From Peptostreptococcus porci (GTDB taxonomy: Bacteria; Bacillota; Clostridia; Peptostreptococcales; Peptostreptococcaceae), in assembly GCF_009695815.1 (NCBI RefSeq), contig NZ_VUNE01000003.1:62001-126000 (forward strand): DNA of 64,000 nt, read 5' to 3'. The position numbers and the translations under genes are program-made. Shown here in pieces: positions 36,866 to 45,904 of the stretch. The stretch's first letter is position 1. Each line of letters starts with the position of its first letter. The notes below the pieces were generated by a model. That model had not been told where the DNA came from. It made no database searches and saw only the letters and a list, made by a program, of their open reading frames with translations.

Positions 36866-37542
36866 ATTCTACCTCCAATCACTAAAATCAATATCGTTAC
36901 AGCGTATACAATGTCAGCTACATTTATAAAAACCTCTGTATAACGCTTTCTTGTAGGATTTGAAATACATCTCGTCTCTGCAGCTCTTGAAATGTCATCG
37001 GCTATATTTGAAGAAATAACCAATAATGGCACAAAAACGTACTCCAAATAACGAACCGGATTTTTTGTTTGTATTCCTCTTACTTTCATCGCCCATTTTA
37101 TGTTTCGCCTTTCCTCTCTAAAGGATGGAAAATATCTAAAAATAATTGCGATTGGAATAGATACACAATTTGGAACCTTAAGCTTGTCCAAAGAAGCCAG
37201 TATGCTACCGACATCAGATGTTTTTATTAAAAATTTTCCAGCTATAAAGGGCATATAAAACATCCTTAAAACAAATAAAAGAGAAATAAGCATTTTCAAC
37301 ACTATCGGAAATTTCTCGATTTTCATGAAACTAGGCATAAAAAACAAAACAGAAAAAAATACAATATTTATTACTGCGTCTTTTTTAAGTCCATTCAAAT
37401 AAAAAAACAAGCTTAATACTATTATTGTCATCCATTCAAAATATGGATCAATAGGGTGTAGCACTGTAAATCCTAAAATCCCCACAACGATAAACTTCGT
37501 TATGGGGTTTGGATTTATTTTTCCGTCAAAATAGGTAAACAT
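36853..37542 (-). CDS. ECF transporter T component (cassette 1)
   Basis: 229 residues, about five membrane segments. It has the CbiQ/EcfT coupling motifs: a first Ala-Arg-Gly-like MKVRGIQTK and a second SRAAETRCIS. These helices dock into the ATPase. It couples ATP use to the substrate-binding S component and overlaps the neighbours at both ends. Confidence 0.9.
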   Translation of the reverse strand: MFTYFDGKINPNPITKFIVVGILGFTVLHPIDPYFEWMTIIVLSLFFYLNGLKKDAVINIVFFSVLFFMPSFMKIEKFPIVLKMLISLLFVLRMFYMPFIAGKFLIKTSDVGSILASLDKLKVPNCVSIPIAIIFRYFPSFREERRNIKWAMKVRGIQTKNPVRYLEYVFVPLLVISSNIADDISRAAETRCISNPTRKRYTEVFINVADIVYAVTILILVIGGRMWLK

Positions 37543-38126
37543 TATATTATACCTGCTCTTTCAAAGTGTTTTTTTAGCAGGATTTTGCCTAAGTAGCCGC
37601 CGACTAGTCCACCTATAATGGCACCTAAATAAACAAACGCCATATTTTGATATGTAATCAGCTTTTCTAATGCTGTCGTATACTCCTTTCCCATTATCAT
37701 ACACATTTCAATATACCTATCCTTTGCCAAAAGCATCTGCATTAGAGATCCGCAAATCCATGTATTAAATATCGCAAAAGATATAAGGTTATATTTCAAG
37801 GATTTATAATCACCCATTTTTCTAACAAACTCGGCAACAAGCATTACAATAATAGCATGAACCAATGGCACATATGTGTGTCCCATAGCAACCATAATAA
37901 TCGGAGAAATCATTCCAAGTATGAAAATTGCTCCTTTCTTTTGAACCTTTGCCATGAAAAGCATAATTACTGTACCTGATATTATTCCTAACAAAGCTGG
38001 ATATACGAGGAACAGAATTGGAACTACTCCAATCATTCCCACTGAAAACATCACAACAAAATATATTACGCTAAATACCCCAATAGTCACTAGGTCTTTA
38101 ATTTTTAATGTATTGTACTTCTCCAT
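37542..38126 (-). CDS. ECF transporter S component, MptD/Trep_Strep family (cassette 1)
   Basis: 194 residues, five to six membrane segments, ending ILLKKHFERAGII. This C-terminus is shared with the S component of cassette 2 (ILKKHFEKAGVI). It belongs to the family annotated as TIGR02185/MptD-like putative S components, whose ligand is not established. It lies 18 bases after the ABC pair. It presumably selects the imported compound. Confidence 0.87.
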   Translation of the reverse strand: MEKYNTLKIKDLVTIGVFSVIYFVVMFSVGMIGVVPILFLVYPALLGIISGTVIMLFMAKVQKKGAIFILGMISPIIMVAMGHTYVPLVHAIIVMLVAEFVRKMGDYKSLKYNLISFAIFNTWICGSLMQMLLAKDRYIEMCMIMGKEYTTALEKLITYQNMAFVYLGAIIGGLVGGYLGKILLKKHFERAGII

Positions 38127-38144
38127 ATCATCCCCCCATTAAAA

Positions 38145-39869
38145 TTACTTTGAAGATCTGTCTAGCATTTTTCTGTATACAGAAGAACGACTCAACAGCT
38201 CGTCATCAGATCCAAAATCCTCTATTTTACCTTCTTTTAGAAGAACAATTTTATCTGCATTTCTTATCGTTCTCATTCTATGAGCAATTACGATTACCGT
38301 CTTATCCTTGATTAGCTCTGATAATGCTTCTTGAATCAAACTTTCATTCTCAACATCAAGAGATGCAGTAGCTTCATCCATTAAAATAATCGGTGCATCT
38401 TTTAACAACGCTCTTGCAATAGATATTCTCTGTCGCTCGCCACCCGAAAGTCGCTCGCCATTTTCCCCGATTATTGTATCAATTCCATCTGGCATTCTCT
38501 CTAAGAACTCATTACATCTTGATGCCATAACTGCACGATTAATATCATCCTCTGTCGCATCCTTTTTACCAATTTTTATATTATCCTTGATGCTTGAATT
38601 AAATAAAACAACGTCTTGGAAAACAATAGAAAAATTCTTTAGAAGTATCTCTGGATCAACCTTGCTTATATCCTCTCCACCAAGTAAAATTTTACCTTTA
38701 TCAATATCCCAGAATCTTGCCGCAAGCTTGGCAATGGTACTTTTACCACTACCTGATTCTCCAATCAGTGCTGTTACTTCTCCCTGCTTTGCAGTAAAAC
38801 TCACTCCATTTATCACTGAATAATCATCATATCCAAAATATACATCCTGAAATTCTATATCATAATTTTTAGGATTCATTTCTGTTTTTCCCTCTTGAAT
38901 CTGCATGGTTTTAATTTCCTTCATTCGGGCTACGACAGAATCAAGAGTAGAAATCATGGCCATAAATACAATAATTCCCTCAATTGGAAGATAAACGCTC
39001 ACTGATATCATCAAAAAAATCACATACACAAGTATATTTATTTCTCCGGCAATAAACATATTCGCACCTACAACGGCTACAGACACTATCCCCAATTTCA
39101 ATAAAATATTTGCAAATCCTGTTGATACACTCGAAACAAACTCCACATTCATTTTTTCTTTGGTAGAATCGGATAATTTCCCATAAAACCTATTAAGCGA
39201 TTCTTTCTCCAAATTATATGACTTTATTTCCTCAATCTGTTCAATACTCTCTTGCAAATTATCGAATACTTCTCTATTTTTAACTACCCATTTATTCGCA
39301 GCTTTTTTTTGCATTCTCTTTGCAGTAAAGGATATAATAAGTGAAATAGGTATTACCCAAAGTGTTGCTACTCCAAGCTTAAAGTTATATGCCAGCAACA
39401 TTATTGAAATCACGAGGGTTGATATCGTCGTTGCATAGATATGAGGAACAGAATGTGAAAATATCTCCTCATAAAGTGTTATATCACCCATCATTGTTGA
39501 TGCTATATCTGTCAAATCTCTTTTTCCAAAATATGATAGTGGCAGCTTTTTTAATCTGTTCGCTATATCCACTCTTATATTGGAGCTTTCCATATAGACG
39601 TTTGTATACAGTCTAGTATAATCCCATCTAGCAACAATAAACATAACAAGAACCATTGTGACAATTATTACCAAATAGTTATTAAAGGTTAGCTCTCTTG
39701 CAGTTTTTATCCCTTCAATACTTCCAAGATATTGACTTAAAAACATAAATGCAATAATGGTTGGAAACAGCTTTGTGAAATTCAATATAGTTCTCGAAAA
39801 AATCGCCTTTGAAAGATTATTTGCCCCTTTTTCTGACATAGCATACTTACTCATAAAATATTTATTCAT
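38145..39869 (-). CDS. ABC half-transporter, exporter fold, second of the pair (cassette 1)
   Basis: 574 residues: six-helix membrane domain then ATPase with GESGSGKST, LSGGERQR and ILMDEATASLD. It overlaps its partner by 8 bases and must form a heterodimer with it. Exporter-fold pairs beside siderophore or AraC genes (YbtP/YbtQ, IrtA/IrtB) act in metallophore import; such a role here is inferred from the cassette and the divergent AraC gene, not proven. Confidence 0.9.
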   Translation of the reverse strand: MNKYFMSKYAMSEKGANNLSKAIFSRTILNFTKLFPTIIAFMFLSQYLGSIEGIKTARELTFNNYLVIIVTMVLVMFIVARWDYTRLYTNVYMESSNIRVDIANRLKKLPLSYFGKRDLTDIASTMMGDITLYEEIFSHSVPHIYATTISTLVISIMLLAYNFKLGVATLWVIPISLIISFTAKRMQKKAANKWVVKNREVFDNLQESIEQIEEIKSYNLEKESLNRFYGKLSDSTKEKMNVEFVSSVSTGFANILLKLGIVSVAVVGANMFIAGEINILVYVIFLMISVSVYLPIEGIIVFMAMISTLDSVVARMKEIKTMQIQEGKTEMNPKNYDIEFQDVYFGYDDYSVINGVSFTAKQGEVTALIGESGSGKSTIAKLAARFWDIDKGKILLGGEDISKVDPEILLKNFSIVFQDVVLFNSSIKDNIKIGKKDATEDDINRAVMASRCNEFLERMPDGIDTIIGENGERLSGGERQRISIARALLKDAPIILMDEATASLDVENESLIQEALSELIKDKTVIVIAHRMRTIRNADKIVLLKEGKIEDFGSDDELLSRSSVYRKMLDRSSK

Positions 39870-41640
39870 GTTTGCCTCCTATCTTCCAGTTTACAGATCT
39901 TTGATATTCATCCCAAAGCTCCTTGTATACACCATTTTTGTCCAATAAACTGCTATGATTTCCTTCTTCAACAATTTTACCGCCTTTTACCACCAAAATT
40001 TTATCTGCTTCTATTACAGTGGAAAGTCTATGGGCAATCATAAGAGTCGTCTTGTTTTTTGACAGTCTTTTAAAGGATTCCTGTATAATATGTTCGTTTT
40101 CTGGGTCAGCAAATGCAGTAGCCTCATCTAATATCAAAAGCTGTGCATTTTTTAAGAATGCTCTTGCTATAGAAAGTCTTTGAGATTCTCCACCAGAAAA
40201 ATAAGTTCCCTTTGTGCCATAAACTGTATCAATTCCGTATTTCAGGCTTTCTATAATTTCCTGTGAGCCTGAATTTACAAGAGCATCTTCTATTTCCTCA
40301 TCTGTTGCGTTAGGATTGCCTATTAAAAGATTCTCTCTAATACTCATCTTGAAAAGTCTTGAATTTTGAAATACAAACGATATTTTATTCATAAGTTCAT
40401 CTTTTTTGTATTCCTTTATATTAACTCCACCAATAAAAATTTCTCCATCATCAGGATCGTAAAATCTTGCTGCAAGTCTGGCTATAGTCGTTTTGCCTCC
40501 GCCAGAAGTTCCGACAAGAGCAACAGTCTCTCCTTTGTTAACTGTAAAGGACACATTATCCAAAACCTTTTCATTTCCATACGAAAACGAAACATTCTTG
40601 AACTCAAGACCAACTTCATCGCTTGATTTATTGCCATATTCCATGCTTTCATAATCCAATAAATCATCAATTTTATTTAATGCTGATTCTGCAAAATATG
40701 TGTACTGTGCTATTACGGCAGATCTCATGATAAAGGTTCCAAATGCTGGTCCAATCAGAAAATAAATTATAGAGTTTCCCAAAGCCAATCTAATATCACC
40801 TCCGTTAGATATCAAGAGAATTGCCACAGGTACCAAAAAGAATGCGGTAGAAGTCGCCAACGCTTCATATAAAGACATCTTGTTTCTATATGCCATCGTC
40901 ATTTTGAGGCATACCTTGGTAACTTTTTCAATAAGAGCATATAATTTTTCGAAGCTTTCTACACTTTGTGCAAACGCCTTGACTACAGGAATTCCTCTCA
41001 CATACTCGACAGTTTCAGCCGACAAAGCAGACAACCCACCAAAATATTCGTCTTTCAACTGTTTCATTTCTTTTGTCATCATTGTACTCATAAGTACTAT
41101 TCCGACCAGAACTGGAATTAGACTCGCTATACCGAGCCTCCAATCAAAAACTAAAAAGAAAATAAGAAGCACAATTGGTGTAACCACAGTCATTGCCATA
41201 TCTGGTAACTGATGCGCCAAAAAAGAGTGCGTCTCAGCTGCTCCACTAACTATCACATTTCTAATTTTGCCACTCTCTTTATTCACGAAATATCCAAGAG
41301 GTTTGTTTATCAATCTCTCTACATTGATTTTTATGATATTATCTTCAACCTCAAACGCAAATTTATGCGATACCATCAGAGCCCCCAAATATAAAATTAG
41401 ACCAACCACAGCAAATCCTGCCCCGATAGTTGCATTTTCTTTAATAAAATCAATATCCAATTCACGCCTCAAGATTATACTGCTTATTATCCTGTGAATA
41501 AATATCATCGGCATCAGAAGCATAATTCCAGAAATGGCTGATAATCCCATTGCAATATAAAGCATAAATCCTTTTTCACCGGAATAATACATCAATCTCT
41601 TTAAAACCGGCACTTTTTTATCTTTTCCCTTCAATTCCAC
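39862..41640 (-). CDS. ABC half-transporter, exporter fold, first of the pair (cassette 1)
   Basis: 592 residues: membrane domain then ATPase with GTSGGGKTT, a variant signature FSGGESQR, and LDEATAFADPENE, a Walker B extension typical of the IrtA/YbtP-like group. The start as drawn is GTG at 41640 only three bases after GGAG; a TTG two codons later has better spacing. First gene of cassette 1, divergent from an AraC regulator. Confidence 0.9.
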   Translation of the reverse strand: MELKGKDKKVPVLKRLMYYSGEKGFMLYIAMGLSAISGIMLLMPMIFIHRIISSIILRRELDIDFIKENATIGAGFAVVGLILYLGALMVSHKFAFEVEDNIIKINVERLINKPLGYFVNKESGKIRNVIVSGAAETHSFLAHQLPDMAMTVVTPIVLLIFFLVFDWRLGIASLIPVLVGIVLMSTMMTKEMKQLKDEYFGGLSALSAETVEYVRGIPVVKAFAQSVESFEKLYALIEKVTKVCLKMTMAYRNKMSLYEALATSTAFFLVPVAILLISNGGDIRLALGNSIIYFLIGPAFGTFIMRSAVIAQYTYFAESALNKIDDLLDYESMEYGNKSSDEVGLEFKNVSFSYGNEKVLDNVSFTVNKGETVALVGTSGGGKTTIARLAARFYDPDDGEIFIGGVNIKEYKKDELMNKISFVFQNSRLFKMSIRENLLIGNPNATDEEIEDALVNSGSQEIIESLKYGIDTVYGTKGTYFSGGESQRLSIARAFLKNAQLLILDEATAFADPENEHIIQESFKRLSKNKTTLMIAHRLSTVIEADKILVVKGGKIVEEGNHSSLLDKNGVYKELWDEYQRSVNWKIGGKHE

Positions 41641-41705
41641 ACACTCCTTTTTTATATTTTTTAAAACGAAAGAAATAATATCCTTATTAGACTAAACATT
41701 GTAAA

Positions 41706-41848
41706 ATAAAGATTTTCATTCTCATTTAATATATGTTTTATTGTATCATTTTTAATAATATGTTACAATTAATGAAAGCAAAGTCGGTCCAATAGGGATA
41801 ATGTCTAATCGGGATAATTAGAAAATGTGGAAATATAATAAGGATAAA
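41706..41848. promoter_or_regulatory. Divergent control region of cassette 1 and its AraC gene
   Basis: Two direct repeats GGGATAAT (41795-41802, 41811-41818), 16 bases apart, with a weaker AGGATAAA near 41841, are candidate AraC sites. AGATTTTCATTCTCA (41710-41724) resembles a Fur box on the minus strand with several mismatches. No fully consensus promoter is seen in either direction. Confidence 0.4.
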
Positions 41849-41905
41849 TATTAATAATATAGAAACAAATAAAAAAATTGATATAAATAGAATAAGGAGA
41901 AAGGT

Positions 41906-42892
41906 ATGAACAGCTATTATGAATTTGTAAAAAATTATTTAGGAGTTAATGAATGTGAAAAAAGTATTAAATATTGCGATATCGGGCATACATTTTGTAT
42001 CTCCAATGATACAATGGAAGGAATATATTGGTTTTACGAAACAGAAAATTTCATTGTCAACATTCATGATTTTTTTATAAAAAAAGAGATGCTAAACTCT
42101 AACTACTCTAACTTGAATAAATTCATTTCTTTTTGTAGTTCTTACATCATAACTGCTAATGGAGAAAGCTTCAATCCCTACCAAACACTTTCGTCCAATT
42201 CACTTTATATCTTGGATGTAGATAATTTGGACAAAAACTACCGCTTTTTACTTCATGCTAATTCTCTGTATCTGAGTGTGGGTATTAATTTCAAAAAACA
42301 AATGGTAGATAATTACCTAACTTCGATAAAAAGAGAAAAAAATGTGTCATATTCTGATATTTTTTTAAATACTAATGCCTTTATAACAAATTCCATAGAG
42401 CCTCTTGCAAAGGATATATTGAGTTGCAAAATGAAATCTCCTGCAGCAAATATATTCTTTGATGCCAAGGCAAAAGAATGGATTAGCATTATTATCGATG
42501 CTTTCTTAAATAAAAAAGAGCTAAGTATATCCATTGAAGACGACAAGGCTTTGGAAAATGTTGCAAACTACCTCGATGATCATTATGCATTGGATGTATC
42601 TCAGGAAATACTGGAAAGCATTTCAATGATGAGCGGAACAAAGCTAAAGAAATTATTTAAGCAAAAATACCAATCAAGCATTACAGAATACACTCAGAGA
42701 AGACGTGTAAATATTGCAGAAACTTTGATTCTCAATTCTTCATTGAAAATACGAGATATTTCAGAAGCAGTCGGATATTCTTCACATAGCAAGTTCAGTG
42801 CTTGCTTTAAAAAATACAAGGGTGTCTATCCTAGTGAGATTAAAAAAAATGTAAAAAAAATATCCTCTCCTTGCAAATGCAAGGAGAAATAA
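41906..42892 (+). CDS. AraC-family transcriptional regulator of cassette 1
   Basis: 328 residues. The N-terminal ~210 residues are a ligand domain I cannot name. The C-terminal AraC double helix-turn-helix covers about 220-315 (SQEILESISMMSGTKLKKLF, IRDISEAVGYSSHSKFSACFKKY). The tail ends in SPCKCKEK, a Cys pair that might bind metal, though its codons also form a hairpin. ATG behind AAGGAG. The layout recalls YbtA with YbtPQ in yersiniabactin uptake. Confidence 0.88.
   Translation: MNSYYEFVKNYLGVNECEKSIKYCDIGHTFCISNDTMEGIYWFYETENFIVNIHDFFIKKEMLNSNYSNLNKFISFCSSYIITANGESFNPYQTLSSNSLYILDVDNLDKNYRFLLHANSLYLSVGINFKKQMVDNYLTSIKREKNVSYSDIFLNTNAFITNSIEPLAKDILSCKMKSPAANIFFDAKAKEWISIIIDAFLNKKELSISIEDDKALENVANYLDDHYALDVSQEILESISMMSGTKLKKLFKQKYQSSITEYTQRRRVNIAETLILNSSLKIRDISEAVGYSSHSKFSACFKKYKGVYPSEIKKNVKKISSPCKCKEK
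42866..42887 (-). terminator. Perfect hairpin overlapping the end of the AraC gene
   Basis: Ten-base perfect arms TCTCCTTGCA / TGCAAGGAGA with a two-base centre. On the minus strand it is followed after five bases by a run of eight U, so it could stop transcripts coming from the hydrolase gene 320 bases away. On the plus strand there is no U tail. The following gap 42893-43206 is AT-rich and shows no gene. Confidence 0.5.
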
Positions 42893-43206
42893 AAGAAAAA
42901 ATCATATGCCCATAAAAACAGAAAAACATTATTTTTTTTATTTTGTGTGTGGATTTATTTCTTCAAACTAGTCTTCTATGGATTTTTTTAGAAAAATCTT
43001 GCCAAGATTAGCTTATTCTACTGGGAAACACGCTTCTTTGTTTATTTAATTTTTGTATGTAGTATTTAAATCTTCTATAACGTTTGTTATATATGCTATC
43101 TTAACATCGGAAGAAAACTTAAAGATATGATATTGGTTCAGCCTATATAACACAAATATAGATGATTTGATATATAAAGTTAAACCAGTTTACAAACCTA
43201 TCTTTA

Positions 43207-44439
43207 TTATATGTTTTTTAAATGATTAATAAACCAAGATAGAGTGTTCTCCCACGACAATACAGCCTCATCATATATTTTGTCTGTTTTATATCTTTTA
43301 TAGCGCGGATTTGGCAAATAGGAAATAGTGTTCATATGCCCTAACTCTGTTGTTAGTACAATACTCTTTTCATATGATTTTGCTTTTGCCATAATGTTAA
43401 TTGATGCACTATAAGAATCCCATATCTCATCTTTCGTTGAAGCGATTAGTAAAAGAGGACATGTAACATTCTCTATGTCCATAACTCCAAAATCATCAAT
43501 ACTTGATTTCTTAATCAGCCTATTTATAATAAACTCCTTTATTTTAAATGGCTTATAAGAGATCTCTTTTTCACTATATGTCCAAGAAGAATGTTTAGAA
43601 TTTCTTTTCCTTCTCAGTCCTTCATAAACTCTATCACTTGGAGAATTTAAAACAGCACATTTAATGCCACCATATCTAGTTAGAAACAATAGACTATATT
43701 CTGCACCTTTTGATCTACCATAAATTCCAATCTTTGTTGAATCAACAAAAGTCAATTTTTGCAGATACTTGAGTGCTTCTTCAAGGTTTTCAAGTGGTAT
43801 TCTATCTAAACTTGATTTTTGGTTATTCATTCCGAAATAACTAATAGCTAGTGTCACAAAACCCTGATTTGATAACATCATTGCAATATTTTGTGCTTTT
43901 TCAATTCCTCCTTCACTACCAGATAATACTATAATAGCTGGCTTTTTATTTTTGTCCTCATCATAAAACAATCTTCCTTGCCAACCATCTCTCAGTATAT
44001 CATAGTAATTTATATTATATTTTTTATAGAATCTATTAAAAGTTGTTTTAGCAAGTAACTTTCCATTCGATAAAACTGAAATTCTAAAACTTACAACATC
44101 ATTTAAGGGTAAATTTTTAAGTTCACTAATATGCTTTTTATTAACTATAGTTACAGCCTTGAGAGATTCAAACAGTCCCATAGCTCTAATACCTTCATAA
44201 TCCCCACCCTTAGATGGCGAGTTTTTAAGAGATACTATTCCATTTGAATCGCTAAGAAAAATAGCTTCAGATTGCCATAATGTGTTCTCTGACCAATTCA
44301 TAGGAGCATTAATATTATAAAAACAATTTGTTTCTAAAATAACTTTGATTTCTTCGAATTTTTTTAATTCCTGGATGCGTATATTCATCTTCGAATCCAT
44401 CATTTTATTAGTATCTTCAATTATAATTTTACATCTCAT
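43207..44439 (-). CDS. BAAT/acyl-CoA thioesterase-like alpha/beta hydrolase
   Basis: 410 residues. An N-terminal beta domain (about 25-150) like that of acyl-CoA thioester hydrolases, then an alpha/beta hydrolase domain with the oxyanion region LSGSEGG and nucleophile elbow GRSKGAE (Ser in GxSxG), a later Asp (STKDEIWDS) and His (GHMNTISY). The family includes bile-acid-CoA:amino-acid N-acyltransferases and thioesterases; in bacteria substrates are mostly unknown. The ATG overlaps the end of the marR gene by 11 bases, so the pair is an operon and the hydrolase is probably the regulator's target. Confidence 0.85.
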   Translation of the reverse strand: MRCKIIIEDTNKMMDSKMNIRIQELKKFEEIKVILETNCFYNINAPMNWSENTLWQSEAIFLSDSNGIVSLKNSPSKGGDYEGIRAMGLFESLKAVTIVNKKHISELKNLPLNDVVSFRISVLSNGKLLAKTTFNRFYKKYNINYYDILRDGWQGRLFYDEDKNKKPAIIVLSGSEGGIEKAQNIAMMLSNQGFVTLAISYFGMNNQKSSLDRIPLENLEEALKYLQKLTFVDSTKIGIYGRSKGAEYSLLFLTRYGGIKCAVLNSPSDRVYEGLRRKRNSKHSSWTYSEKEISYKPFKIKEFIINRLIKKSSIDDFGVMDIENVTCPLLLIASTKDEIWDSYSASINIMAKAKSYEKSIVLTTELGHMNTISYLPNPRYKRYKTDKIYDEAVLSWENTLSWFINHLKNI

Positions 44440-44863
44440 CGCAAGCCTCCCAAGTGTCTATGATATCGGACATTAGTTCACTCAATTGTTCGAAAAAAAC
44501 ACAATCATATTTTTTAAAAATTATTCTCAAATCATTTTCTATTTTTTTATGTTCTTCATCATGTTTAATACATACTATTTTTCCTTTAGATGTTAACTCA
44601 AGCACAAAACTTTTCATGTTGACCTTTTTCTTTTTGACACAATCTTTTTTTTCTAGCAGATTAACTAATTGTGTGATAGCACTTCGACTTACATTCAGTT
44701 TTCTAGCATATTCAATAAGAGTGTAATTTGGGTTTTGCTCAGCTAATTTCAATAAATGTACCTCTGATAAATTCAAATCAAAAATTCTATGTTGTTTGTG
44801 TTCCAGACCGAGATATGCTTTTATGAGGTTTTGAAAATCGTATAAAATTTTTTCATAGTTCAT
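44429..44863 (-). CDS. MarR-family repressor paired with the hydrolase
   Basis: 144 residues with the winged-helix core LIEYARKLNVSRSAITQLVNLLEKK. The usual MarR wing (DxRD/R) is replaced by a Lys-rich stretch (KKKKVNMKS). ATG behind AAGGGAG. Its promoter carries a perfect dyad next to the -10, so self-repression is likely. Confidence 0.88.
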   Translation of the reverse strand: MNYEKILYDFQNLIKAYLGLEHKQHRIFDLNLSEVHLLKLAEQNPNYTLIEYARKLNVSRSAITQLVNLLEKKDCVKKKKVNMKSFVLELTSKGKIVCIKHDEEHKKIENDLRIIFKKYDCVFFEQLSELMSDIIDTWEACDEM

Positions 44864-44879
44864 TTGATCACTCCCTTTA

Positions 44880-44924
44880 TGTTAATATGCTTAACAAAAT
44901 ATCATATTCATAAAAAATTGTCAA
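44880..44924 (-). promoter_or_regulatory. Promoter and operator of the MarR-hydrolase pair
   Basis: TTGACA (44919-44924), 17 bases, TATTTT (44896-44901). The dyad TGTTAA-n5-TTAACA (44880-44896) touches the -10 and covers the start site. Confidence 0.8.
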
Positions 44925-45050
44925 CTATATACTCTTAAACTATGATTTATAAATTGTAGTGCTACACATTAATATGAGAAAAAATTGAAAAAAGAGAGTA
45001 TCAAATTAGGCAGTTTTTCAATCAATTTTCTATATATGTTTGCAAATATT

Positions 45051-45078
45051 TTGAAAAATGATTTTTTTATGGTATTAT
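45051..45078 (+). promoter_or_regulatory. Promoter of the unknown 205-residue protein gene
   Basis: TTGAAA (45051-45056), 16 bases, TATTAT (45073-45078) preceded by TGG as an extended -10. The leader to the start codon is about 130 bases long. Apart from this and the MarR promoter, 44864-45212 shows nothing else clear. Confidence 0.6.
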
Positions 45079-45212
45079 TAATATTAAGAATGAAACAACA
45101 CTATTAAGTTGGTTATTTTTATTATTAAGATCATTAACCCTAATTCTTACACAGAATGTTTTTTATTTTATTATTACTAACAATTTTATTGTTTTGAAAG
45201 GATGATTTTATT

Positions 45213-45830
45213 ATGGAAGAAATATTGCTTTCAGTAAAAAATATACTAAAAGACGAAGAAGAAATTCTCTCAGCTCACGTATCTTCAAATGAAAATACCT
45301 CCTATATATCTATTTTTAAAAAAATTGACTTATTCCTTACCATAAGAATCAGTAACCACAAAAAAATAAATTCATATTATAGCAACAAATCTTTTAATCC
45401 TTTAGACAATAATCTTTTGCAAAAAATTGGAACATATCTAAATGATTCGTCATGGTATAAATTTAATTATAAAGATTATTTTACAATCAAATTATTGGGC
45501 GAACTTAAAAAAAGAAAAAAAGCTATTTATATAGATAATACGATGAATATTTTTTATAATTCTTCTACAAAATTGGTTTTTTATATGTATGCACATAGTG
45601 GTAGAAACAAAAAGGATATGTATTTACTTGATGATTCTTTTCAATCTTCATTAAGGAAACTTTATGCTGAGGGTATAATAAACAATTATAAGATTAGTGA
45701 CGAGGAAATATCAATCCACGTAACAAAACTTGGCAATAGACTAGTTGAGAAATTTGAAGATAAATATCAACAACAATTTGAAAATGATATATCAAGAATT
45801 AAATTTTATAAAGTAGAATTTCCTATATAG
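45213..45830 (+). CDS. Uncharacterised 205-residue protein
   Basis: Not recognised. A basic, Tyr/Lys/Asn-rich soluble protein without signal peptide or membrane segment. The region at about 125-195 (DSFQSSLRKLYAEGIINNYKI, then HVTKLGNRLVEKF) reads like a winged-helix fold, so a DNA-binding or structural role is possible. It has its own promoter and a hairpin terminator directly after the stop, so it is monocistronic. AAAGGA ribosome site 10 bases before the ATG. Confidence 0.75.
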   Translation: MEEILLSVKNILKDEEEILSAHVSSNENTSYISIFKKIDLFLTIRISNHKKINSYYSNKSFNPLDNNLLQKIGTYLNDSSWYKFNYKDYFTIKLLGELKKRKKAIYIDNTMNIFYNSSTKLVFYMYAHSGRNKKDMYLLDDSFQSSLRKLYAEGIINNYKISDEEISIHVTKLGNRLVEKFEDKYQQQFENDISRIKFYKVEFPI

Positions 45831-45833
45831 AGA

Positions 45834-45856
45834 AAGGCTGGTTTTCCACCAGCCTT
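45834..45856. terminator. Hairpin between two convergent genes
   Basis: AAGGCTGG / CCAGCCTT with a 7-base loop, three bases after the stop of the plus-strand gene. U tails are poor on both sides (TTTCTCTAT on the minus strand). Confidence 0.7.
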
Positions 45857-45904
45857 ACAAATAAAGTCTTAATTTTTAAACTGTCAAATTAAATTGGCAG
45901 TTAT

